64,000 nucleotides of DNA from Halovenus amylolytica (GTDB taxonomy: Archaea; Halobacteriota; Halobacteria; Halobacteriales; Haloarculaceae). Positions 1-8,358 of this stretch are shown here, piece by piece. The stretch covers positions 1 through 64,000 of the forward strand of contig SAYS01000006.1 of the NCBI GenBank assembly GCA_004015825.1, in the 5' to 3' direction. Position 1 is the stretch's first letter; each line of letters starts with the position of its first letter. A program made the translations under genes and the position numbers. The notes below the pieces were generated by a model. It made no database searches. It saw nothing but the letters and a program-made list of their open reading frames with translations, and was not told the origin of the DNA.

Positions 1-714
1 CCGGTTCGCCCCCGCCTGTGGGCCGACGACGGCAAAGCCGTTCGACGGCTCCGCAAAACCTACTTCACCGCCAAGAGACGCCTTCAGAAGCGTGGCAGTG
101 AACGAATCGCAGAATCATACGGTGACGAACTGTGGGATCAGATTGACGATGTGTTCCACCGTGTGACCCGCGAGGTCGTGGAGTACGCCGAGTCCGTCGA
201 GAATCCAGTGCTGGTGCTGGAAGACCTGACGTACATCCGTGAGAACATGGACTACGGCGAGTACATGAACCGGCGGTTGCACGGATGGGGGTTTGCCAAG
301 CTCCACGCACAGATTCGCTACAAAGCCACCGAAAAGGGGATTCCCGTCGCGACGGTGAATCCCCGGAACACGTCGAAGGCGTGCCACGCTTGCGGTGAAC
401 ACGGCTACCGGCCACGACAGGCAACGTTCAGATGCTCGAACGACGGCTGTTGGGTCGGTGAGTATCAAGCCGATGTAAACGGGGCGATAAACATTGCAGA
501 CCGCTACCGTAGTGGAGAGAGTCACCGCCGAAGCGACCGGACTTCCCGGCAGAAGGCCGGTGACGATGTCGAGAAAAATCAAAGATTTTTCGACCGTTGG
601 AAATCTCCGATTTCCAAGAACTCGGCTACGGATGGGGCCTCTTTGACCGGGCCACAAGACAGCCACGCCGATGCTGAAACCCAGCAGACGACGCTTGGAA
701 CGTATGCGTCTTGA
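1..714 (+). CDS. tnpB: TnpB (OrfB) nuclease of an IS200/IS605-type element, 5' end outside window
   Basis: The reading frame is open from base 1, so the first codons and the first RuvC aspartate lie upstream of the window. What remains shows the second RuvC acidic residue (VLEDLTY, about 210-230), a four-cysteine zinc finger (CHAC...CSNDGC, about 382-450) and the last RuvC aspartate in YQADVNGAINIA (about 466-500). TnpB proteins are RNA-guided DNA nucleases encoded by transposons and are ancestors of Cas12. The tail after the last motif is polar and variable, as is usual in haloarchaeal members. No tnpA transposase is visible here, so the element may be of the tnpB-only (IS1341) type. Both catalytic residues that can be seen are intact. 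Confidence 0.9.
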   Translation, partial: PVRPRLWADDGKAVRRLRKTYFTAKRRLQKRGSERIAESYGDELWDQIDDVFHRVTREVVEYAESVENPVLVLEDLTYIRENMDYGEYMNRRLHGWGFAKLHAQIRYKATEKGIPVATVNPRNTSKACHACGEHGYRPRQATFRCSNDGCWVGEYQADVNGAINIADRYRSGESHRRSDRTSRQKAGDDVEKNQRFFDRWKSPISKNSATDGASLTGPQDSHADAETQQTTLGTYAS

Positions 715-789
715 GACCAACAGGCCGCTACACTCGGCCTGAAATCCCGTGGTGGGATTCCTCCGCGTTCACGCGGAGGAGGAGGTCAA
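715..789 (+). mobile_element. Right end of the TnpB element; probable omega-RNA scaffold
   Basis: Three hairpins follow the tnpB stop in close order: AGGCCG/CGGCCT (722-727 with 735-740), AATCCC/GGGATT (743-748 with 754-759) and CCTCCGCG/CGCGGAGG with a TTCA loop (760-767 with 772-779). They are followed by GGAGGTCAA ending near 789. Haloarchaeal IS200/IS605 right ends have this layout, and the guide RNA of TnpB is known to be transcribed from the 3' end of the gene through the right end. The exact boundary is inferred; flanking chromosomal sequence would then start at about 790. Confidence 0.65.
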
Positions 790-859
790 TTACAGTAATA
801 TCACTCCGTCATACGTACGATAATCGAACGGCCTTTCTTGCGTCGTGCCAACCTCCGGT

Positions 860-1777
860 ATGGACGTACTCGTCGCTCGCGACGTGTTCCGGCAGTACGG
901 CGAGACGGTTGCAGTCGACGGTGTCTCGCTCGCTGTCGGTGCTGGAGAGATATTCGGGCTCGTCGGCCCGAACGGGGCTGGCAAAACGACTCTCGTTCGT
1001 GCACTGACTGGCACGACCGACGCCGAGGGAACCGTCGAGTTGTTCGGTAACCCACCCCGGGCAGTCGACGAGGAACGACTCGGCCTCCTGCCCCAGGATT
1101 TCGATCCACCAGCACGGCTGACCGCCAGAGAGCTGATCGAGTACTACGGCGGGCTCTACGACGAGGCTCGGGACACCGACCAGCTGCTGGCCGACGTGGG
1201 GATGACCGACAGTGCAGACGTCTACTACGAGAATCTCTCCGGCGGGCAGCAACGCCGGACCTGCGTCGCGACGGCGCTGATCAACGACCCCGACCTGCTC
1301 GTGCTCGACGAGCCGACGACCGGGATCGATCCCGCGGGACGGCGACAGCTCTGGGGGCTGTTGACCGACCTCGCAGACGCCGGGACGACGATTTTCATCA
1401 CGACACACTACATGGAGGAAGCACAGCAGCTCGCAGACCGTGTCGGGCTACTCGCCGACGGTGAACTCGTGGCACTGGCGACGCCCGACCAACTGATCGA
1501 AACCTACGGCGGCGATAGTCTCCTCTATATCGACGGCGAATTCACAGACGACGCGACGACACTCTTCGATCATGAGGTCACCGTCGACGACGGCCGGCTC
1601 ACGATCCGTAACGTCTCGCCCGAACAGATCGCCGAGATCACGAACACACTCGACGCCGAGGGTGTCAGCTACGACTCGCTGACCTGGACCGAGCCCGACC
1701 TCGAAGATGTCTATCTCGAACTCACCGGGCACGCCGTCACGGCCGACGGCCGGATCCGGACGGAGGTGGAGGTATGA
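860..1777 (+). CDS. ABC transporter ATP-binding protein (ABC-2 exporter type)
   Basis: This 305-residue nucleotide-binding subunit has Walker A GPNGAGKT (36-43), a Q-loop glutamine (79), the signature LSGGQ (126-130), Walker B LLVLDEP (146-152) and the H-loop His183. The C-terminal 90 residues resemble the extra domain of DrrA/NodI-like exporters. It is followed by a permease gene 28 bases downstream, so the two form a typical two-gene exporter with one ATPase and one membrane protein. An ATG at 860 is preferred over the in-frame GTG at 845 because the family consensus begins directly before LVARDV. Substrate unknown; drugs, lipids or polysaccharides are all possible. Confidence 0.9.
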   Translation: MDVLVARDVFRQYGETVAVDGVSLAVGAGEIFGLVGPNGAGKTTLVRALTGTTDAEGTVELFGNPPRAVDEERLGLLPQDFDPPARLTARELIEYYGGLYDEARDTDQLLADVGMTDSADVYYENLSGGQQRRTCVATALINDPDLLVLDEPTTGIDPAGRRQLWGLLTDLADAGTTIFITTHYMEEAQQLADRVGLLADGELVALATPDQLIETYGGDSLLYIDGEFTDDATTLFDHEVTVDDGRLTIRNVSPEQIAEITNTLDAEGVSYDSLTWTEPDLEDVYLELTGHAVTADGRIRTEVEV

Positions 1778-1805
1778 GCCGTCGATGCCTGCAGGGGGGG
1801 CAGCG

Positions 1806-2594
1806 ATGAGCCGCATCCGCCGTATCCTCGCATCGACGCGGGCAGGCTGGCACAGCTTCCTGCGCCGCCGGACGGCAGTCTTTTTCACCTTCTTTTTTCC
1901 GGCGATCATCGTCGTCATCTTCGGCCTGCTGGTCGAGACGCAGCCGACCGACGGCGGGCTGTTCACCGAACCTGCGGGCTGGTACGTCGCCGGCTATCTC
2001 GCGGTCGTCGTCCTCTTTACGCCACTCTCCCGGGTCGGTAGCGAGGTCGCGCGCCACCGCACAGGCAGCCAGTTCGAGAAACTGGCGACCACACCACTGA
2101 AACGCTGGGAGTGGCTGCTCGCCCAGACGATCGTCAACACGGCGATTATCGGGCTGGCGTCGATCCTGCTTCTGGGGTTGCTCTTCGGCGCGACCAGTGC
2201 AACGCTCGCCATCTCGGCGGAACTCCTCCTCGTCATCCCCTTCGTCGCGGTCGGTGTCGCACTGTTCTGTGCTGTCGGGGCGATCCTCGGCAGTCTCGTC
2301 GACTCACAGGACGGGGTGATCGCCGCGAGTAACGGGATCGCGATCCCGCTGCTCTTTCTCTCGGAGGCGTTCGTCCAGCAGGAACTGCTGCCGGGCTGGC
2401 TCCCGCTCGAACTGTCGCCGCTAACCTACTTCACCCGTGGCGTCCGTGCGGTCACGTACACCCACACCGCCGACGGCGCGTTGATCCTCGCACGGTTCCC
2501 GGAACCGACGCCGGTTCTGGATCTGCTCGTTCTCTCCGGGTTCGCGGTCGTCGCCTTCGTCGTCTCGGCCCGTCTTATTCCGCGGACGGACTGA
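1806..2594 (+). CDS. ABC-2 type transporter permease
   Basis: This is a 262-residue integral membrane protein: a basic N-terminus, a first membrane segment at about residues 20-40 (FFTFFFPAIIVVIFG), and five further hydrophobic segments, which is the six-helix plan of ABC-2 permeases. The ATG at 1806 is preceded by a G-rich stretch (GGGGGG, 1788-1796) that can act as a ribosome binding site, unlike the in-frame ATG at 1785. It follows the ATPase gene at 860 and must be its membrane partner. It ends in short polar residues shortly before the convergent cupin gene. Confidence 0.85.
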   Translation: MSRIRRILASTRAGWHSFLRRRTAVFFTFFFPAIIVVIFGLLVETQPTDGGLFTEPAGWYVAGYLAVVVLFTPLSRVGSEVARHRTGSQFEKLATTPLKRWEWLLAQTIVNTAIIGLASILLLGLLFGATSATLAISAELLLVIPFVAVGVALFCAVGAILGSLVDSQDGVIAASNGIAIPLLFLSEAFVQQELLPGWLPLELSPLTYFTRGVRAVTYTHTADGALILARFPEPTPVLDLLVLSGFAVVAFVVSARLIPRTD

Positions 2595-2636
2595 TTGTTC
2601 CACTCGTTCTAGTATTCCTTCGAAGGTATCGATGGG

Positions 2637-2975
2637 CTACAGTGGTGCACCGACGAGTACGAGCCTCGCGCGCTCGTCGCCGGTGTTGTGGATCTTCCGG
2701 GTCTCGGACGGATCGAGCCTGATCGCTTCGTCCGGACCGAGCGCAACTGTTTTTGCGCCGACCGAGACCTCGACGCTCCCCTCGACGACGTAGTAGATCT
2801 CTTCCTGTCCACTCTCACTTTCGTCGTGTTCTTTCCCCGTGCCGCCCGGCTCCAGTTCCAGTACTGTGAGACCGATAGTGTTCGCCTCCAGTGACTCTTT
2901 GAGAAACCACATGCCGCCGAACTCTTCTGGAATCACTGACTCTGCATCTGTTTTCGCCGCGATATCGTATCCCAT
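2637..2975 (-). CDS. Small cupin-domain protein
   Basis: The 112 residues make a single cupin barrel. Motif 1 is His50-Asp-Glu with Glu58/59 and Gly66, and motif 2 contributes His96 (KIHNTGDE). These are the metal-ligand positions of the family, with the second histidine of the usual HxH replaced by glutamate. Cupins of this size are isomerases, dioxygenases or sugar-binding proteins, and the sequence does not tell which. The gene is convergent with the ABC permease and stands alone on its strand. Confidence 0.8.
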   Translation of the reverse strand: MGYDIAAKTDAESVIPEEFGGMWFLKESLEANTIGLTVLELEPGGTGKEHDESESGQEEIYYVVEGSVEVSVGAKTVALGPDEAIRLDPSETRKIHNTGDERARLVLVGAPL

Positions 2976-3048
2976 ACTGCTAGTTCGACTGCCAGCCTGA
3001 AAATTACTGCCACGATCGTGGGGGCGCTGTTACGGAGACAGAGTTCAA

Positions 3049-3387
3049 ATGCCCGGGCTGTCGGAGTGTTTTTGCGTCGACAGCGAGTACCAGTCGTTGA
3101 TGAACAGCAAGGGGTTCGATCGGCAACTTCTCGGGTATCTCGGTGGTGTGCTGGCTCTCGCCGGGGCCGTCGTCTGCATGCTCGTCTGGCTGTTTTTCGC
3201 CCGCGTCCCGGCGTTTACCGATGCGGTTGTCCGGAACCCAGTTGCAGCGGTACAGGAGTTTCCGATCGCGGTGCTATCGCTCGTCGGTGTGTTCGTCGGC
3301 ACACTCCTGTTGATCGGCCTCGTCGTCGGATTTGGTGCCCGGTACGGAGCCGACGACTCCTGGTCTGAATCCGGCGAGAAACAGTAG
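3049..3387 (+). CDS. Small two-helix membrane protein
   Basis: The 112-residue product has two strong hydrophobic segments, about residues 27-51 and 72-96, joined by a polar loop, and a short charged C-terminus (SWSESGEK). An in-frame ATG at 3100 gives a 95-residue form with a shorter N-terminus and may be the true start, since the first 17 residues contain two cysteines and no recognisable feature. No family assigned. It precedes the DUF2797 gene by 31 bases and may be cotranscribed with it. Confidence 0.65.
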   Translation: MPGLSECFCVDSEYQSLMNSKGFDRQLLGYLGGVLALAGAVVCMLVWLFFARVPAFTDAVVRNPVAAVQEFPIAVLSLVGVFVGTLLLIGLVVGFGARYGADDSWSESGEKQ

Positions 3388-3418
3388 ATCTTTGCGCGCG
3401 CTTTCCCTAGCTGTCTCC

Positions 3419-4183
3419 GTGCAAATTGTCGGCTACGAGACGGCGGCTGGCGCTGAGCGAGACCAGCCTGCGCTGTTGGTAGCCGGCGACGGAGCGATCG
3501 AGCGTGAGTCACTGGCTCCGGGCCGTCAGCTCGGTTACAGCCTCGGTCGGCGCCACTGTGCCGGGACGATCGACGACACGGGGCACACAAGCTGTGAGGC
3601 CGACGGCGCACCGTACTGTCCGACACACACCAAACGGTGGGCCTGTGCGCGGTGCCGGGGCGACTGTGACCGCCCGTTGCCGTCCTGTCACGAGGAACAC
3701 GCCGTCTATCTCGCCGCCTTCGCGCCGGCGACGTTCAAGGTCGGCGTCACCCGTTCGTGGCGACTGGAAACACGGCTTCGCGAGCAGGGTGCCGACCGGG
3801 CGGCACATCTACGGACCGTCGCCGATGGGAAGATCGCCCGCCAGATCGAGGCCGAGATCGCTGCCGACGTCGGTGATCAGGTCCGGGTCCCGACGAAAAT
3901 TCGTGGTCTCCATCAGGGCGTCTCGACGGAGGCCTGGGAGACACTCCTCTCGGAGTACGACCTTCTCTCGACGTACTCGTTCGACTACGGGCTGTCCCTA
4001 CAGGAGCGACCGGTCGCAGAGACGATGTTGACCGGCACTGTTCGTGGGGCCCAGGGCCGGGTGCTGGTACTCGAACGCAATGGGACAGTCTACGCGGTGG
4101 ATCTGCGTGATCTCGTCGGCCACGAACTCACGGACGGTAGCACAGACCGTGCGCTGCAGTCCAGTCTGGCGTCGTTCGAGTAG
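3419..4183 (+). CDS. DUF2797 family protein
   Basis: Starting at the GTG at 3419 the protein has 254 residues and begins VQIVGYE, the usual family start. It has a cysteine-rich N-terminal half (Cys47, 59, 67, 76, 79, 83, 90) that suggests one or two zinc sites, followed by the conserved block KVGVTR...EQGAD (residues 107-126), which resembles the core of GIY-YIG-like folds. DUF2797 has no established function that I know of. An upstream open frame to 3332 exists but overlaps the previous gene and looks non-coding. Confidence 0.75.
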   Translation: MQIVGYETAAGAERDQPALLVAGDGAIERESLAPGRQLGYSLGRRHCAGTIDDTGHTSCEADGAPYCPTHTKRWACARCRGDCDRPLPSCHEEHAVYLAAFAPATFKVGVTRSWRLETRLREQGADRAAHLRTVADGKIARQIEAEIAADVGDQVRVPTKIRGLHQGVSTEAWETLLSEYDLLSTYSFDYGLSLQERPVAETMLTGTVRGAQGRVLVLERNGTVYAVDLRDLVGHELTDGSTDRALQSSLASFE

Positions 4184-5248
4184 TCAGGTCTCGCGTTCGA
4201 TCACGAACATCGTGAAATCACGGAGATACTGCTCCTGTTCGTCGGCCAGATCCAGATCGTCGAGCTGGTGTTGCGCACTCTCCGAGAGTTCGTGTGCCCG
4301 CTCGCGGGCGTACTCGACCGCGTCGACGCGTTCCATGATCTCGATGGCTTCCCGGATCTCGTCTTCGGTGTTGTCGTCGGCCCAGAGGATCTCTTCCAGT
4401 CGGGCGACCGCCTCGGGATCGGCGTGCTGGGCCGTGTAGATGACCATCAGCGTCTTCTTTCCTTCCCGGATGTCGTTACCGAACTCCTTGCCGAACTCGC
4501 CAGCCTGGTCCAAGGTGTTCTCGATATCGAGGATGTCGTCGCCGATCTGGAAGGCTATCGAAAGCTCCTCGGCGTAGCGGGCGAGTTGCTGTTCCACGTC
4601 GTCGGGCTGGCCGGTGACGATCGCTGCCAGCCGGGCGACGATCCGGGCGAGACAGCCCGTCTTGCAGGCACACATCTCGTAGTATCTGTCCTCGTCGACG
4701 GTGACTTGCTTCTGGTTGTGCCAGCAGATGTCCATCCCCTGGCCGAGGTGTGTCCTGTTGAGTTCGTGAGTGAGCATCTCGTAGGCCGCGAGTCGCTGGC
4801 TGTCGTCGATCTTGCCGTACTCGCGGTTGATGACCTTCAGCGGGATGAAGTACATCGCGTTGCCCGCGTTGAGCGCGATATCCGTCCCGTGGGCGTGATG
4901 GAGCGCGTCGCCGCCGCGGCGCATCCGCGCTTCGTCTTCGACATCGTCGACGATGATCGTCCCGTTGTGGAGAATCTCCGGCACGCAGGCGTACGGGAGA
5001 TACTCGTCTGGGTCCTCACCGAGCGCTTCCACGATGATCAAAAAGAGGACTGCCCGCCAGCGTTTCCCCCCACGATCTAGCAACGTCCAGATCGGGTCTG
5101 CGAGTGCTTGCTGGATTGCCTCGGGCTGGTACCGGTACGATGGCTCGCCAAAGAAATCGATCAGATAGTCGTCGTCGATCCGACGTGGCAACAGCTCCTC
5201 GATGGTCTCGTCGATGAGCGGTCGCCACTCGGCCAGTACGTCCCGCAT
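4184..5248 (-). CDS. idsA: Polyprenyl (geranylgeranyl/farnesyl-type) diphosphate synthase
   Basis: The 354-residue protein condenses isopentenyl diphosphate with allylic diphosphates, the step that supplies C20 (or C25) chains for archaeal ether lipids. Both aspartate motifs are present: DDVED at 101-105 and DDILD at 237-241, with the GKR substrate motif at 61-63. The start at 5248 (MRDVLAEW) is chosen because the family aligns from there; the frame stays open up to 5350. It is divergent from the phasin-like gene at 5436. Chain length cannot be fixed by eye, so the symbol is tentative. Confidence 0.9.
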   Translation of the reverse strand: MRDVLAEWRPLIDETIEELLPRRIDDDYLIDFFGEPSYRYQPEAIQQALADPIWTLLDRGGKRWRAVLFLIIVEALGEDPDEYLPYACVPEILHNGTIIVDDVEDEARMRRGGDALHHAHGTDIALNAGNAMYFIPLKVINREYGKIDDSQRLAAYEMLTHELNRTHLGQGMDICWHNQKQVTVDEDRYYEMCACKTGCLARIVARLAAIVTGQPDDVEQQLARYAEELSIAFQIGDDILDIENTLDQAGEFGKEFGNDIREGKKTLMVIYTAQHADPEAVARLEEILWADDNTEDEIREAIEIMERVDAVEYARERAHELSESAQHQLDDLDLADEQEQYLRDFTMFVIERET

Positions 5249-5344
5249 ATGCGGATTCTCGACGCCAGCAACCAAAAAACCACCCATACTGTTGCTGTCA
5301 ACTGACCCGGACTCACACCGCGCGCTGTCCCAGAAACTGGGGTC

Positions 5345-5379
5345 TACCATCTAATACCATTTGCTACCATCAGATGGTA
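5345..5379 (+). promoter_or_regulatory. Phased TACCAT repeats upstream of the phasin-like gene
   Basis: TACCAT occurs at 5345, 5355 and 5365, exactly one helical turn (10 bases) apart, and an inverted ATGGTA follows at 5374-5379, making a near palindrome TACCATCAGATGGTA. The array ends about 12 bases before a TATA-like CATTTATG (5389-5396). A related array precedes the paralogous gene at 57.6 kb. Position and phasing suggest an activator or repressor site; the factor is unknown. Confidence 0.55.
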
Positions 5380-5435
5380 TCAAACGTAACATTTATGTTC
5401 TCGAGGGTAGTATACAGAAGTAGAGGCAAATCACA

Positions 5436-5984
5436 ATGGCAGACTACACAACACCACTCGAAGCAACGTTCGAACTACAGCGACAGACACTCAAGCAGGG
5501 CCACGACGCACTCGTCCAGGGCGTCGACTTCCAGAAGCGGTTCAGCAACGCAGTCCTCGACACACTCGACACGCAGGAACAGCTCCAGCGACGCGTCGTC
5601 GAACTCCACCGCGAGACCGTTCACAACACCCTCGACGCAGTCGAAGGGCTCCCAGCTGCGGAACTCGCAGCTGACGACGTCCGTGCGAACATCGACGACG
5701 GCTACGACGAACTCCTCGACGGCCACGCGGAAGCCTTCGAAACTGTCGCCGCCGAGTTCGAGAACAACGTCGAATCCTACGACGAGCTGACCGACGAATA
5801 TCTCGCCGCAGTCGAGGAACAGCTCGACGCGCTGGTCGAGGCACACGAAGAACTCGAAGCCCAGTCAGTCGAGGCAACCGAAGAGGTCGCCGGCCAGGTC
5901 GAAGAGCTGCAGGATCAGGTCGAAGAAGTGCAGGAGCAGATCCAGCACGTCTCCGAAGAAGCCGCCGCAGCCGTCGAAGCCTAA
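5436..5984 (+). CDS. Phasin-like coiled-coil protein (paralogue 1)
   Basis: The 182-residue product is very acidic and almost wholly helical. It starts with MADYTTPLEATFELQRQTL and ends in a coiled coil (about residues 120-175) rich in Glu, Gln and Val. A paralogue with the same start and end pattern lies at 57061-57612. The N-terminal block of regularly placed Gln, Leu and Arg recalls phasins, which coat polyhydroxyalkanoate granules, but no pha synthase gene is present in the window, so this is only a suggestion. It is probably a strongly expressed single gene: the start has its own TATA and upstream repeat array. Confidence 0.75.
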   Translation: MADYTTPLEATFELQRQTLKQGHDALVQGVDFQKRFSNAVLDTLDTQEQLQRRVVELHRETVHNTLDAVEGLPAAELAADDVRANIDDGYDELLDGHAEAFETVAAEFENNVESYDELTDEYLAAVEEQLDALVEAHEELEAQSVEATEEVAGQVEELQDQVEEVQEQIQHVSEEAAAAVEA

Positions 5985-6070
5985 CTGACCTCCCCACGCA
6001 CCAACGTATCCCCTCATTTCCCCACTGCGGTTTTCTCTTCTCTTTTCCTGTTGACTACGCCCCCTAGTCC

Positions 6071-7483
6071 TCACTCACCGTCGACAGCCGCGGCCGTCTC
6101 CCGGAACAGTCCGTCGAGAATCTCCGGCGTCGTCGGATGGTAGGCCCGATCCGGAATCTCGCGGACGTCGAGTCCGAGTTCGACGATGACCTGGAGTGTC
6201 TTCGCCATCGCATCGGCGTGGAAATGCAGCCCCTGGTAGCCGAGCACTGTCCCGTCGTTTCTGTCGACGACCAGTTTTGCGAGTCCTGCTGCGACGTCTT
6301 TTGCCTCGAAAACGCCGTCGTCGCTGGCCTGCCGTGTTGCGGTGACGACGTCGTAGCCCGCTTCCTGCGCGGTCGTCTCGGTGTGGCCGACACGAGCGAA
6401 CGGATAGACACCCAGCCCCGAGAAGATGACGTGGTGGTGGACGTTCTCGTACTCCTCCAGGGCGTCACCGGCAGCATCCGCGAGAATATTTTCGGCGGTC
6501 AGAAACCCCTGTTCTTTGGCGACGTGGAGGATCGGTTCCTTGGCGTTCGCGTCGCCTGGCACGAAGATGTGGTCGCTGTCGCGGGCCTGCATCGTCTCTT
6601 CGACCCACTCCCCCGTCGGATCGATTGCCGTCTGTTCCAGTCCGACACGGTGGATCGACGGCTTGCGGCCGGTGAAACAGAACAGCTGGTCAGCCTCGAC
6701 GATCTGGTCGGTGCCGTTCTCGTCTTCGAGATAGAGCCGGACACCACCATCGTCGGTCCGTTCGAGCTGTTTTTCGTAGACTCTGGTGGGGACTGTAACG
6801 TCGAACTCCTCACGGTACAGTTCGAGTGCAGCGTCGCCAAACGGTGGCGCTGCCTCGTCGATCGGCCGGCTGTCGTGCTCGACGACGGTCAGCTCCATCC
6901 CACCCGCCTCCGAGAGATACGGCACCAGCTCCATCCCGACGTAGCCAAAGCCCATGACGATCCCCGTCTCTGGGAACTCCGTCGCGTCGAGGACGTCGGC
7001 GCTGGTCATGTAATCTACTTCGTCGATGCCGGGTGTCTGCGGGATGTTCACGCTCGATCCGGTCGCGACGACGACGTAGTCGGGCTCGTACTGCTCGCTA
7101 CCCGCCTCGATTCGCCGGTCGTCGATGAAGCGCGCCGTCTCCCTGACGAAGGTCACGTCCTCCCGTTCGGCCAGCTCGTCGATACTCTCGCGGCGGTGGC
7201 CTGCCCAGCTCAGAGTGTGTTCGTCTTTCCGTTCGACCACCCGTTCGAGGTCGATATCCGGGACCTCTCCGACGAGCCGGTCGTCGTGGCGCGCCTGGTA
7301 TCTGTGTGCACCTGCAGATAATATCTCCTTCGAAGGCATACAACCTCGAAGGATGCAGAGCCCGCCGCCGGGTTCGCCGTCGTCGAACAGGAGGAGTTCG
7401 ACGTCGGGGTGGTCGACGAGCTCGCCGGCGACGGCACTGCCGGCACTCCCGTACGCACCGATGATCGCGACCTGAAGACTCAT
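6071..7483 (-). CDS. FAD-dependent pyridine nucleotide-disulfide oxidoreductase
   Basis: The 470-residue protein belongs to the dihydrolipoamide dehydrogenase / mercuric reductase class. An FAD-binding start (VAIIGAYGSAGSA, slightly divergent from GxGxxG) is followed by the redox-active pair Cys43-x4-Cys48 in GGGLCILRGCMPSK, an NAD-binding segment (IVMGFGYVGMEL), and the dimerisation domain with YHPTTPE near the end, which carries the conserved His-Pro. The start at 7483 is chosen at MSLQVAIIG; the longer open frame to 7660 has no family-like sequence. No lipoyl-enzyme genes are adjacent, so the disulfide substrate is not known. Confidence 0.9.
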   Translation of the reverse strand: MSLQVAIIGAYGSAGSAVAGELVDHPDVELLLFDDGEPGGGLCILRGCMPSKEILSAGAHRYQARHDDRLVGEVPDIDLERVVERKDEHTLSWAGHRRESIDELAEREDVTFVRETARFIDDRRIEAGSEQYEPDYVVVATGSSVNIPQTPGIDEVDYMTSADVLDATEFPETGIVMGFGYVGMELVPYLSEAGGMELTVVEHDSRPIDEAAPPFGDAALELYREEFDVTVPTRVYEKQLERTDDGGVRLYLEDENGTDQIVEADQLFCFTGRKPSIHRVGLEQTAIDPTGEWVEETMQARDSDHIFVPGDANAKEPILHVAKEQGFLTAENILADAAGDALEEYENVHHHVIFSGLGVYPFARVGHTETTAQEAGYDVVTATRQASDDGVFEAKDVAAGLAKLVVDRNDGTVLGYQGLHFHADAMAKTLQVIVELGLDVREIPDRAYHPTTPEILDGLFRETAAAVDGE

Positions 7484-7662
7484 ATCGGTGGGTGTAGCCG
7501 TGTACAAATAACAATACCGGGCAGTTGTCCAGCCAGGTTCAGACCGGTGGCTCATAGTAATTATTGCGGTAATTTTCGGCACGGCTACGAAAACTACGAT
7601 TCTCCGGCTCTGACAGAGTGGATTTCTCTCTACCCGGCGGTAAAGACTCGCAATAATCACTA

Positions 7663-8238
7663 TCAGCCGGGATGGCGACCGATGTTCTGAAACGCCTCTT
7701 CGAGGCTGTCGAACTCGTCGAGCAGATCGGACATCTCCGCTTCGAGTTCGTCTGCACGGTCGCGTAACCGTGCCAGCTGGTCGTTGTCTTCGAGCTCTTG
7801 GGGCGGTAGCTCGGATTCCAGCAAGGCGAGTTTCGAGGTTACCTCGAAATACTCCGAGAGTTGCTCGTCGTGCTCCTGGATCTTGAGCTGTTGGTCGATC
7901 GCGGAGACGAGATCTTCCTTCTCGACCGGTTTACAGAGGTAATCGTCGAAACCCATCTCGAGGATATCCAGCCCCGGATCGACCGCAGTGAGCATGATAA
8001 CACGACAGTCGTAGCCTTTCTCGCGGATCTTCGCGAGCACTTCGTCACCCGAGAGATCCGGCATCCGGCGGTCGAGCAACACCACGTCGACGTCGACGTC
8101 GATCGTTTCGAGTGCGTCTTCGCCGCCGTATGCGACTCGTGTATCGTACGCTGTCTGGAGTCGCAGTGCGTAGACATCTGCTACCTCCTCCTCGTCGTCG
8201 ACCAGTAGTACTGTCGCTCTATCGCTACCCGATGACAC
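7663..8238 (-). CDS. Response regulator with HalX domain
   Basis: The 191 residues contain a receiver domain with acidic pair Asp14/Asp15, phosphoacceptor Asp56 in LLDRRMP, Thr84 and Lys103, then an HalX-type helical C-terminal part (about 120-187) with charged coiled-coil character. There is no DNA-binding domain. HalX regulators are a haloarchaeal type of unknown output. The gene is divergent from the KaiC-like gene at 8359 and no histidine kinase is nearby, so the cognate kinase is elsewhere. Confidence 0.92.
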   Translation of the reverse strand: MSSGSDRATVLLVDDEEEVADVYALRLQTAYDTRVAYGGEDALETIDVDVDVVLLDRRMPDLSGDEVLAKIREKGYDCRVIMLTAVDPGLDILEMGFDDYLCKPVEKEDLVSAIDQQLKIQEHDEQLSEYFEVTSKLALLESELPPQELEDNDQLARLRDRADELEAEMSDLLDEFDSLEEAFQNIGRHPG

Positions 8239-8358
8239 GTATGAACCTCGGTACCCCGTTCCTAATAAGTCTGTAGGAAGCTGTGGTACACCACGGCAAA
8301 CTTAATCAGTCCCCAGTGTAACTGTTCGGTATGGCTGGTGCGGTCCGGGGGATTACTG

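Noticed and set aside
3036..3060. GAGTTCAAATGCCC as a possible tRNA T-arm
   Set aside because: Flanking bases do not pair into a five-base stem and no acceptor or anticodon arm can be drawn.
6137..7321. Plus-strand frame (394 codons) opposite the flavoprotein gene
   Set aside because: The minus-strand gene has the full disulfide reductase motifs; shadow frame.
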